From assembly GCF_038024035.1 (NCBI RefSeq), contig NZ_CP150664.1:806001-870000 (forward strand): a DNA stretch of 64,000 nt. Reading direction: 5' to 3'. Positions 57,368 through 64,000 of the stretch are shown here, piece by piece; position 1 is the first letter of the stretch; every line of letters starts with the position of its first letter. Both the position numbers and the translations under genes were made by a program. This stretch comes from Polaribacter pacificus (GTDB taxonomy: Bacteria; Bacteroidota; Bacteroidia; Flavobacteriales; Flavobacteriaceae). Under the pieces are notes generated by a model. That model was not told where the DNA came from. It saw nothing but the letters and a program-made list of their open reading frames with translations, and searched no databases.

Positions 57368-57853
57368 ATGAAAAATAGCATCTCACTTCTTTTTTTAGTC
57401 ATTTTTATGAGCTGTAATAGCAATGCTCAAACTGTAAAGATCAAAAAACAGACTTATCCAGTCCAAAAAACCGAAGCAGAATGGAAAGCACAACTTACTG
57501 AATTGCAATATGCTGTTTTGAGAAAATCAGAAACAGAAAGAGCTTTTTCTAGCCCTTTAGACAAAAACTATAGCCCTGGAACTTATGTCTGTGCAGCTTG
57601 TAATACAGCAGTCTATGCCTCTGAGTATAAATATGATTCAGGTTCAGGCTGGCCGAGTTTTGATAGAGCTATTAAAAACAAGGTAGCTTTGGATGTTGAT
57701 TTTGAAATAGGTGTGGCTAGGACAGAACTAAAATGTGCCACTTGCGGGAGTCATTTAGGACATTCTTTTGATGATGGACCTAGAGCAACCACAGGAAAAA
57801 GACACTGTATTAATGGCGCTGCGTTAAAGTTTATTCCGGAGAAAAAAAGCTAA
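57368..57853 (+). CDS. msrB: Peptide-methionine (R)-S-oxide reductase (MsrB), lipoprotein
   Basis: 161 residues. The lipoprotein signal has box IFMSC (C16), so the enzyme is exported; most MsrBs are cytosolic. The catalytic domain has the zinc CxxC pairs (CAAC and CATC), SGSGWPSF and the active Cys in GKRHCINGAALKF. It repairs oxidised methionine in envelope proteins. Its 3' end overlaps the convergent response-regulator gene by 4 nt. Confidence 0.93.
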   Translation: MKNSISLLFLVIFMSCNSNAQTVKIKKQTYPVQKTEAEWKAQLTELQYAVLRKSETERAFSSPLDKNYSPGTYVCAACNTAVYASEYKYDSGSGWPSFDRAIKNKVALDVDFEIGVARTELKCATCGSHLGHSFDDGPRATTGKRHCINGAALKFIPEKKS

Positions 57854-58605
57854 ACCCCTTCTAGCCATTTTTTAAAATCACTTACTTTTTCTCGACTGAC
57901 AATAACCTCTTTATCAAGAGTGATTTTTAGACTTATTTTAAGCCTACTATTGCTGTAAACTATCAAATCATGAATGCTATTATACCCAACGATAAAAGTT
58001 CTATTAACACGATAAAAAGCTCTTGAATCAAGGATTTCAATTAGGTTTTCTAAAGTGTATTCTATAATGTATTTTTTTTGCTGATTGGTCATTAAAAAAA
58101 CAGTTCTACCCTCTGCATAAAACAATGCAATATCTTTAGTATTTATTGCGTGGATATGATTTCCTAGTCGAACCAAAAACCGATCCTTAACCTTTTTTTC
58201 TGAATATTCTTTCGTTACCTTTTCTATAACCTCATTTGAAATTAAGACCGACTGCATTAATTTTAACTTCTTTAAAGCTTTAGAGATGTCTGTAAACGTA
58301 ATAGGCTTTAAGATATAGTCGATACTGTTTACCTTAAAAGCATCAATGGCATACTCATCAAAGGCCGTAATAAAGATGATGGGTTTCTGTATTGAAACTT
58401 GATTTAAAATTTCAAAACTCAGACCATCTATTAATTGAATATCCATAAAAACCAAATCATAGTCATGGTTTTCCAGAAACCAAGCTACAGATTCTGATAT
58501 GCTTGTGAGTTTTTGAACAACAGAAATTTGACTGCCATACTTTTCTAAGTAACGTTCTAATTTTTCACTAGCCAACACTTCATCTTCTATAAGTACTACT
58601 TTCAT
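57850..58605 (-). CDS. LytTR-family response regulator
   Basis: 251 residues. The receiver domain (about 1-115) has D55 in LVFMDIQL as the phosphorylation site and acidic E7/D8; the conserved Lys is in the DYILKPI segment. The C-terminal LytTR DNA-binding domain covers about 150-245 (RFLVRLGNHIHAI, FYRVNRTFIVGYNSI). LytTR domains bind direct repeats spaced two helical turns apart. It is coupled to the pseudokinase gene upstream by a one-base overlap (TAATG). A repeat of that type lies at 63454-63486. Confidence 0.94.
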   Translation of the reverse strand: MKVVLIEDEVLASEKLERYLEKYGSQISVVQKLTSISESVAWFLENHDYDLVFMDIQLIDGLSFEILNQVSIQKPIIFITAFDEYAIDAFKVNSIDYILKPITFTDISKALKKLKLMQSVLISNEVIEKVTKEYSEKKVKDRFLVRLGNHIHAINTKDIALFYAEGRTVFLMTNQQKKYIIEYTLENLIEILDSRAFYRVNRTFIVGYNSIHDLIVYSNSRLKISLKITLDKEVIVSREKVSDFKKWLEGV

Positions 58606-59630
58606 TAGTTAGGCTTTAAAATTAGTTTAGGAATTGATATCACACGCATATTGTCTAGCTCTTGTATCTGGATCTCATTTTTACTGTAAATACTATAGGC
58701 TTTTTTTAAAGAGACAAAATTAACTGCATCAAAACCTGCAATCAACAAATCCTCTGGAGTATACCTCACTTCTATAGATTCTGCTTGTTGTTCTATAGTT
58801 ATGAGTAGTTTTGAATGCTGAGAAATAATAACACTTCTAATGACTTGTTCTATTACAAAAAGTAAACTTCCAGGCACTATTAAAAAATTGGTGAGTGCAG
58901 ATACATTTAAAACAACCTTTCTATAGGGTAGATAATTATAGAGCAATATAAAATGATTTAGGACTTCTAATTCTTTTTCTATAGTGACCAACTCTGTTGT
59001 TTTATTGCTTAAAATATATCGATAAATAATTGCCAGTTGATCAATTAAATCATCAACTTGATCATTGTTTTCATTTAGTAAAACCAATAAAGACTCAAGG
59101 CTTTCAAATAGCAGTTTTGGGTTTATTTCTTGCTTAAACTGTTTAAAATCTTCTTCAATATTCTTTTTTCTCAACAACTCCATTGCCAGTTTTTGACTAT
59201 TGATTTTATACAAGTATTGATGACTGATATAAAGGCAGATATAAACAAACGTAATGCTAGAAAAAATACTATTAAAGAGTAGTAACTCTTCTGTAGAAGG
59301 CGAAAATCCAAGTATCAATTGGTAATACACAGAAATAAACACAGTAATAATAACCATACTCAAAATTAGAGAAACTAGGCATTTAACACTAATAGTTAAC
59401 AGGGTGCCCCCAATAGTGGGTAGCTTTTGAAACAACTGTAATAAAAGTCTCGAAAACTCTTGAACCGCGTAGGATAACAGAATACAGAAATACAACTCTT
59501 GTCCTAAAAAGTCCTCAGTTAGCTGCCCTACATTGTTGTTGACTAAGAGCACCAACAAATAGCAAATGACCCCACTAAATATTGGACTTAGCAGGCGAAA
59601 AAACGGTTTATGTATAAATAGTTTTTTCAT
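58605..59630 (-). CDS. Degenerate LytS/YehU-type sensor kinase (His replaced by Lys)
   Basis: 341 residues with three or four N-terminal helices (about 12-33, 45-65, 77-104 and 118-136) and a His_kinase-like cytoplasmic part. Where active members read INPHFLFNSL, this one reads INPKLLFESL: K172 replaces the phospho-acceptor His, and Asn is now Glu. The ATP-binding N box (usually ENAxKH) is IEQVIRSVI, without Asn. Catalysis therefore looks lost, while the fold and the gene's coupling are kept. It may act as a heterodimer partner or regulator of the intact kinase upstream, with which it overlaps by ATGA. Confidence 0.85.
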   Translation of the reverse strand: MKKLFIHKPFFRLLSPIFSGVICYLLVLLVNNNVGQLTEDFLGQELYFCILLSYAVQEFSRLLLQLFQKLPTIGGTLLTISVKCLVSLILSMVIITVFISVYYQLILGFSPSTEELLLFNSIFSSITFVYICLYISHQYLYKINSQKLAMELLRKKNIEEDFKQFKQEINPKLLFESLESLLVLLNENNDQVDDLIDQLAIIYRYILSNKTTELVTIEKELEVLNHFILLYNYLPYRKVVLNVSALTNFLIVPGSLLFVIEQVIRSVIISQHSKLLITIEQQAESIEVRYTPEDLLIAGFDAVNFVSLKKAYSIYSKNEIQIQELDNMRVISIPKLILKPN

Positions 59631-60655
59631 TGAATGAGAGGTAGCTTTACAATAAAATTAGCACCATTAGTCGTCGAGATTCCTTTTTTAGCGAGCAGTA
59701 AATATCTTGCGTTAATATTTTTTAAACCAATCTGAAATGAACTTACCTGCAGTGGTTTTTGAGTAATCGAATTTTGAACACAGATCTTATTGTTTTGAAA
59801 ATAGAGATTAATTTCTAATTTTTGATTGACATTCATGCTATTGTGTTTTACAGCATTCTCTATGAGCATTTGCAAGGTTAATGGTGGTATACGACTTTGC
59901 AAGATTTCTTTAGGTAAATTAATATTGATAGAAAATTTATCTTCAAAACGCGTGCTTATCAAATAGACATAAGAATTGACAAAATCCAATTCTTCTGCCA
60001 AAGAAATTAATGTTTTATGATAGCTTTTGATTGTATATTGATACATCACAGCAAGCTTTCGTATAAAAAGGGCTGCTTTGTCTGTATTTTGGTATGCCAA
60101 TGAAGATATCGTATTTAAACTATTGAATAAAAAATGAGGACTCAGTTGGTTTTTTAAGGCAGTCAACTGAAGATCAATTTGTTTTCGATCTTGTTTTACC
60201 TTTTCTATTTGAAGATTGGTGTACATATAATATGAATACAGCGCAAAATAAATTACCGCATAGAGTAAGATCACCATCAACAATACGATAGCAAATTTGA
60301 TAAAAACTTGCTGATACGCTTCTGTTATTTCATCCAAAGAAAGTTCTACAGAATGATAGCCATAAAAGGCAAGAAAACTAATAAAAGATACCAGACTAAA
60401 ATCTACAAGAACCCCAATAAGTAATCGAGTTCCTGTTTGTGTATGCCAAGGAAAAAATCGATCTAAGAACTTAGTAACAAAATACAATACATAGGCATTG
60501 ATTACACCAGTAGTTCCAACATAAATAAAAGTACTTAGCGTAAAAAATTCTAATTGATCTGCATCGCTCTCTATTAAATAATAAGCAATTAGGCAGCTAA
60601 TTAGTAGTCCTAGAGAAATTAGTAGAAGATGCTTTTTCAATTGCAAATTTTTCAT
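59627..60655 (-). CDS. LytS/YehU-type membrane sensor histidine kinase
   Basis: 342 residues: four hydrophobic segments (about 10-28, 38-62, 80-100 and 120-142), then the His_kinase domain with H174 in LSPHFLFNSLNT and an intact HATPase N box LIENAVKHN (N267 in it) and GLKNINARY G box. The topology lacks a large extracellular sensor domain, so signals may be perceived in the membrane. It is the first of three overlapping genes (kinase, pseudokinase, LytTR regulator), so a two-component function is very likely. Confidence 0.93.
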   Translation of the reverse strand: MKNLQLKKHLLLISLGLLISCLIAYYLIESDADQLEFFTLSTFIYVGTTGVINAYVLYFVTKFLDRFFPWHTQTGTRLLIGVLVDFSLVSFISFLAFYGYHSVELSLDEITEAYQQVFIKFAIVLLMVILLYAVIYFALYSYYMYTNLQIEKVKQDRKQIDLQLTALKNQLSPHFLFNSLNTISSLAYQNTDKAALFIRKLAVMYQYTIKSYHKTLISLAEELDFVNSYVYLISTRFEDKFSININLPKEILQSRIPPLTLQMLIENAVKHNSMNVNQKLEINLYFQNNKICVQNSITQKPLQVSSFQIGLKNINARYLLLAKKGISTTNGANFIVKLPLIQ

Positions 60656-60743
60656 TGATCAATTTAATTGTATAAACGAAGTTAATCAATAAGTCTTGGA
60701 TAAAAAACCTATGAACTTGTTCTTGCCTGCTTTTAAAATAATT

Positions 60744-61934
60744 TTAAAGTTTATTTAAGAGCTTTTTTAGGTCTTCAGTTTTTTTATTTTCCTTGATAGC
60801 AGCTTCAATAGCTACTTCAACAATCTTTTTGGTTTCATTTTTATCTCCAGATTTGTACATCAAAAAGGCATAGGTGTCTAAAAAGGCATAACTTGGTTCT
60901 TCACTGATTACTTCTTGCATCCATGAAAGACATTTTTTAACAACCTCCATATCATCGCAATTTTGATAGACATCCCAACAAAAATAATTGATTTCCCCAC
61001 TGCTAAACTTCCCTTCTTTTTTCAATTGATGATTGATCTCAAAAACAGTTCTCCATTTGTTTTGCGCCTTTAAAAAATCAATCTCAAAAGAAGGTAAAAT
61101 ATCGTCGGTCCAACTTTTACTTAGCGCCTCTTTTGCAAAGACTATTGCCTCATCGTACTTTAATTGGTCTTTCTCTAAAATTGCTGTATTAAATTTACCT
61201 GAGGTTAAAAAATAAAACAAAATATCCACATCCGTCTTACCAAAAAGAGCAACGTACTTTTTTTTGTTTTGTAAGGTTGTATTAGAAATTGTGTTTGAGG
61301 CTTCTCTCGCAAAATAAATCAATGTAGAAAAATACTCTTCAGAAAAAACATCTTGCTCTTTAGCCCAGTAAGCATTAAGCTCTGAAGGGTTAATTTTTGT
61401 ATTTGTTCTATTGATATAATCGATGTAAAATTTCGGGTACTTAGAAATAGAAATGCTGTTTGAATATCCATCTAAGAACTTAGCTTGCTTACTCAACTCT
61501 TTACTCTGTGTAGTAAACTCTAGAACGCTTTTGCTTAGTGATTTAAAGTCATCTCCGGGGAAACCATATTTTCTATTAACAACATAACCATTACTATTTA
61601 GAACAAGCCCTGTGGGGTAACTACTTACATGATGTTTTTTTGACAAATGAAAAACCGTGTCATTCTCTGCATTATACCTCAAAAACACATAATCTTTCTT
61701 AAGAATTTGCTGTATAGAATCATTTTGAAAAACCAGTTCATCGACTTCTTTACAAGGGGCACACCAGGTGGTGTAAAAATCAATAAAGAGTAGTTTATTT
61801 TCTTTAGAAGCAGTTTTTAATGCCAGTTCATAATCCTGATCAATACTAATAAAATTTTCAGTTTTAGTTGAGTTTTTTTTCTGGTTGCAACCCAGCAAGA
61901 ATACTGCAACTGCTATTAAAGATATATATTTCAT
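60744..61934 (-). CDS. Thioredoxin-fold lipoprotein
   Basis: 396 residues. Lipoprotein signal with box FLLGC (C16). A thioredoxin-like domain (about 30-140) has the redox pair WCAPC (C58, C61), as in DsbD-type or TlpA-like disulfide reductases. The rest (about 150-396) is helical with TPR-like character (for example AFLMYKSGDKNETKK). It is likely on the periplasmic face. It sits between the repeat protein and the kinase in a row of five minus-strand genes. Confidence 0.87.
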   Translation of the reverse strand: MKYISLIAVAVFLLGCNQKKNSTKTENFISIDQDYELALKTASKENKLLFIDFYTTWCAPCKEVDELVFQNDSIQQILKKDYVFLRYNAENDTVFHLSKKHHVSSYPTGLVLNSNGYVVNRKYGFPGDDFKSLSKSVLEFTTQSKELSKQAKFLDGYSNSISISKYPKFYIDYINRTNTKINPSELNAYWAKEQDVFSEEYFSTLIYFAREASNTISNTTLQNKKKYVALFGKTDVDILFYFLTSGKFNTAILEKDQLKYDEAIVFAKEALSKSWTDDILPSFEIDFLKAQNKWRTVFEINHQLKKEGKFSSGEINYFCWDVYQNCDDMEVVKKCLSWMQEVISEEPSYAFLDTYAFLMYKSGDKNETKKIVEVAIEAAIKENKKTEDLKKLLNKL

Positions 61935-61961
61935 AATAAGTTTGGTTAAAAAATAAATTAA

Positions 61962-62004
61962 AATGTCATCCTATTACATTTAAATATGCGTATAGAATGA
62001 CATT
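61962..62004. repeat. Inverted repeat between the repeat protein and thioredoxin-lipoprotein genes
   Basis: Arms AATGTCATCCTAT (61962-61974) and ATAGAATGACATT (61992-62004) match at 12 of 13 positions, around a 17-nt loop. The minus strand is T-rich after it, so a terminator or attenuator is possible; an operator is the other option. Confidence 0.6.
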
Positions 62005-62014
62005 GCTCTTTAAC

Positions 62015-63391
62015 TTAATTGATGGCCTTCATAACCTTACCGTAGTAGGTGTCAGAGCTAATCTTTTTGGCAACACTCAGATACGCATCCCTAACTTGTT
62101 GAGACCCTTTCTTAACACGATCAGCATAACTAACCAAAACTGAAGACAAGGTATAACTAGATTTTATGTTCTTAGAAATCGCTTGTAATAAAATCACAAT
62201 TTGCTTGTCAGACAACTGTTTGTTTTGTGCCATTTTCTTAAAGATTTTACCTGCATAAAAATCAGATTTTACATTTACTGTAAGAATTCCTAACACCTTA
62301 CTTAGCTCTTTGTCATCTAGATTTTGATCTAATAAATCCATGATAATAGTTGAGCTGTAATGATCTGATTTAATATTTTTTAAAGAACCTAAAAAACTAT
62401 CATAACCACTCTTAGAAAGCTTATTTGATTTTAATGCTTTTTGCAGTACTTGCGTTCTGTAATGATCAGACTTTAACTGTTCAGAAATTTCAAGCAGCTT
62501 GTTGATGTTTGTTGAATTTAAAGTTCTTGTATTCATCAACTCAGTTAAAATTTGAGTCAAATAATGATCTGATTTTAAACTCTTTGTTATTTCTAACATC
62601 TCATCCAATTGATTGTCAGATATACTCGTATCTTTAATTAAGCTTTTTAAGATCTGTGTCATATAATGACTAGACTTAAGACCTGATGTCGTTTTGATAT
62701 AAGCACTAACCGTTTTATCATTTTTAAAAAATGCTTTTTGATTGCTTTTTAAAATTTGAGAGATATAGTAATCAGATTTAATATTTTTACCTGTCGCTTG
62801 TAAGACACCCACTAAATCATTGGTGCTTAAACTTTTTTCTAGCAATAACTTTATATAGGCTGCTTGTACATAATCACTATCCATTTTTCTGACTTCAGCC
62901 AACACCGCATTGGTTCCACCTTTTTTATAAAAACGATCCACCCTAGATGCTGCAGCAATGGTAGTGCTTCTTAAGATTTTTGGCAAAATTTCTGCCAACC
63001 ATTCTTTCCCTGCAGGAGCGAATCCTTTTTCTGACCAACCAACATAATATTTCTTAACCAGCTTCCCGCTTTCTGCATGAATGAGTATCCGTCTTTTACT
63101 TCCAAAGCTTGTTTTTTTAATTTCTATAAATCCACCTCTTGAAACCCCAATAACATCTTTATCATCATCAGATAAGGTAATTTCTCCTTCGTATTCTACT
63201 TGAAAATTACTTTTACTGTTTTTAACTTTATAAGTACGTACCCCTTTTTTGTTTGAGGATGTAACCGTATACGAAGTATTGTTAGAACTAATTACCGTGT
63301 TCTGTCCGTAAAAAGTAGCAGATCCAAGTAAAAAAAGGACCAACAAACTGTAACTTATAATTTTAGCATTGATAGATTTTATTGTAACCAT
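62015..63391 (-). CDS. Secreted protein with tandem 'KSDxY' repeats
   Basis: 458 residues. A signal peptide (cut about FYG-Q, residue 29) precedes a beta-rich region (about 30-115, GEITLSDDDKDV, GGFIEIKKTSFGSKRR). Then, from about residue 175 to the end, come roughly nine repeats of about 34-36 residues built on a helix with KSDHYxTQIL (variants KSDYY, KSSHY, KSDFY, SSDTY). The pattern suggests an alpha-solenoid. I know similar 'SDYxxxxxL' repeats from Bacteroidota proteins near M56/BlaR1-like sensors. No enzyme motif is seen. It is the first gene of the five-gene row and has a LytTR-like site upstream. Confidence 0.8.
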   Translation of the reverse strand: MVTIKSINAKIISYSLLVLFLLGSATFYGQNTVISSNNTSYTVTSSNKKGVRTYKVKNSKSNFQVEYEGEITLSDDDKDVIGVSRGGFIEIKKTSFGSKRRILIHAESGKLVKKYYVGWSEKGFAPAGKEWLAEILPKILRSTTIAAASRVDRFYKKGGTNAVLAEVRKMDSDYVQAAYIKLLLEKSLSTNDLVGVLQATGKNIKSDYYISQILKSNQKAFFKNDKTVSAYIKTTSGLKSSHYMTQILKSLIKDTSISDNQLDEMLEITKSLKSDHYLTQILTELMNTRTLNSTNINKLLEISEQLKSDHYRTQVLQKALKSNKLSKSGYDSFLGSLKNIKSDHYSSTIIMDLLDQNLDDKELSKVLGILTVNVKSDFYAGKIFKKMAQNKQLSDKQIVILLQAISKNIKSSYTLSSVLVSYADRVKKGSQQVRDAYLSVAKKISSDTYYGKVMKAIN

Positions 63392-63403
63392 TTTTATTGT
63401 TTT

Positions 63404-63411
63404 TAAAATTA
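63404..63411 (-). promoter_or_regulatory. Possible -7 box of the repeat-protein gene
   Basis: Reads TAATTTTA on the minus strand, seven of eight matches to TAnnTTTG, 13 nt before the ATG at 63391. The direct repeats lie 43 bp further upstream, a fitting activator position. Confidence 0.35.
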
Positions 63412-63453
63412 TACAGTAAATGTACTAGCTCATTTCTTTTTAAAAAAAATGAA

Positions 63454-63486
63454 TGTAGTGAACTGCAGTTTTCTTGTAGTGAACTG
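63454..63486. promoter_or_regulatory. LytTR-like operator: two 12-bp direct repeats
   Basis: TGTAGTGAACTG occurs at 63454-63465 and again at 63475-63486, 21 bp apart. On the minus strand each reads CAGTTCACTACA. LytTR proteins such as AgrA bind 9-bp direct repeats with an AGTT core, 12 bp apart (21-bp period), which this geometry matches. The site lies upstream of the repeat-protein gene and partly overlaps the plus-strand dinB-like promoter. Confidence 0.5.
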
Positions 63487-63504
63487 TCAAATCATTTAAT
63501 TTTG
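63474..63504 (+). promoter_or_regulatory. Promoter of the DinB-like gene
   Basis: TTG at 63474-63476, 20-nt spacer, TAATTTTG at 63497-63504; one of the best consensus matches here. The -33 TTG overlaps the second direct repeat of the LytTR-like site, so a bound regulator could block or alter this promoter too. Confidence 0.6.
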
Positions 63505-63530
63505 TATCTTTCCTTCAAAAAATCACCTAA

Positions 63531-64000
63531 ATGAATAAAGATCAAATTGTTGCAATTTTAGAAGAGAAACACGTACATTTATTTGAACATATAGCGCAAT
63601 GCTCTGATAAGGAATGGAATGATGGCCCCTCAGAAAAATGGACTTTTGGCCAGCATGTTTTACATCTCTCAGAGTCTCTTACTTTATTAAATAAAGCTTT
63701 AAGTTACCCTAAGTTTATATTGAAATACAAATTTGGAATAGCAAATAGACCTCTTAGAGACTATGATGAAATTGTGCTGCGTTACAAAGAAAAATTAGCG
63801 GCTAATAAAGATCGTGCTAAACAGTTTAACAGCAAATTAAGCATGCCATCTGCTCAGGAAAAAGAGAAATTAGTTAGAATTCTTCAATTACAAAAGAACA
63901 AACTCCAAAAAACAACCCTAAAATGGAAAGACAAAGATTTGGATCGTTTGCTAATCCCACATCCATTAATGGGTAGAATGCCAGTAAGAGAAATTATTAT
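63531..64000 (+). CDS. DinB/DUF1569-like protein, partial (3' end beyond window)
   Basis: The reading frame is open from ATG 63531 to the edge (156 codons). It reads MNKDQIVAILEEKHVHLFEH and contains KWTFGQHVLHLSES, the GQ-H helix typical of the DinB four-helix-bundle superfamily, whose His residues bind metal. A second partial motif HPLMGRMPVREII near residue 145 is also family-like. It is divergent from the repeat-protein gene across 139 bp of shared regulatory DNA. Confidence 0.7.
   Translation, partial: MNKDQIVAILEEKHVHLFEHIAQCSDKEWNDGPSEKWTFGQHVLHLSESLTLLNKALSYPKFILKYKFGIANRPLRDYDEIVLRYKEKLAANKDRAKQFNSKLSMPSAQEKEKLVRILQLQKNKLQKTTLKWKDKDLDRLLIPHPLMGRMPVREII

Overview
The window is a stretch of conserved chromosome from a marine-type flavobacterium (Bacteroidota, Flavobacteriaceae). 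The evidence is strongly AT-rich DNA, almost no Shine-Dalgarno sequences, and many promoters of the Bacteroidota type (TTG, a spacer of about 17-24 nt, then TAnnTTTG close to the start codon). Family content also fits: DUF4295, DUF4199, DUF5606, a bacillithiol enzyme (BshC), menaquinone genes, NamZ and Bacteroidota-style lipoprotein signals. I cannot name the species. I see no rRNA, tRNA, CRISPR array, prophage or insertion sequence. Most of the window is housekeeping genes, with the less ordinary material in intergenic DNA and at the right end.

Left part (1-18.7 kb): a secreted retropepsin-like protease cut by the window edge; an aminotransferase-murB-small membrane protein-glycosyltransferase-sigma factor run followed by lipA; a 340-bp intergenic region with a sigma-54-like promoter and a possible small RNA; cystathionine beta-synthase; a FtsX-type permease back to back with a NamZ-like muramidase; a fatty acid hydroxylase; a YkgJ-type protein; argS; lpdA; and a secreted GH2 beta-galactosidase. 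Middle-left (18.7-29.1 kb): rlmF, a methyltransferase-bshC pair, a secreted M14 peptidase, an outer-membrane barrel, a Dph6-like ATPase, rimO, and an amidase whose lipoprotein signal is separated from the enzyme by an in-frame stop.

Middle (29.1-43.3 kb): ftsY, then rpmB-rpmG-DUF4295, cinA, an FAH-family hydrolase, the menaquinone genes menB and menD with a half-length CvfB-like protein between them, a transaldolase-like aldolase, a short-chain dehydrogenase, the SRP RNA with its own promoter, DUF4199, a GtrB-like glycosyltransferase, a phosphosugar mutase and an MsbA-like ABC exporter. SRP RNA and the SRP receptor gene lie within 8 kb of each other. Middle-right (43.3-57.9 kb): a CCA-adding enzyme, threonylcarbamoyl-AMP synthase, a methyltransferase, a fused double GT2 glycosyltransferase, dapD, ruvX, def, DUF5606, mazG (3' end triplicated), a dehydrogenase, a DUF985 cupin, lon, an MFS transporter, an M48 lipoprotein peptidase and a lipoprotein MsrB.

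Right end (57.9-64 kb): the most system-like block. Five minus-strand genes lie in a row: a secreted protein made of about nine 'KSDxY' repeats, a thioredoxin-fold lipoprotein, a membrane LytS/YehU-type histidine kinase, a second kinase-like protein whose phospho-acceptor His is replaced by Lys, and a LytTR response regulator. The last three are translationally coupled. Two 12-bp direct repeats 21 bp apart, resembling a LytTR-type operator, lie upstream of the first gene. I infer that the five genes form one envelope-linked signalling unit; the operator assignment and the regulatory link are untested.
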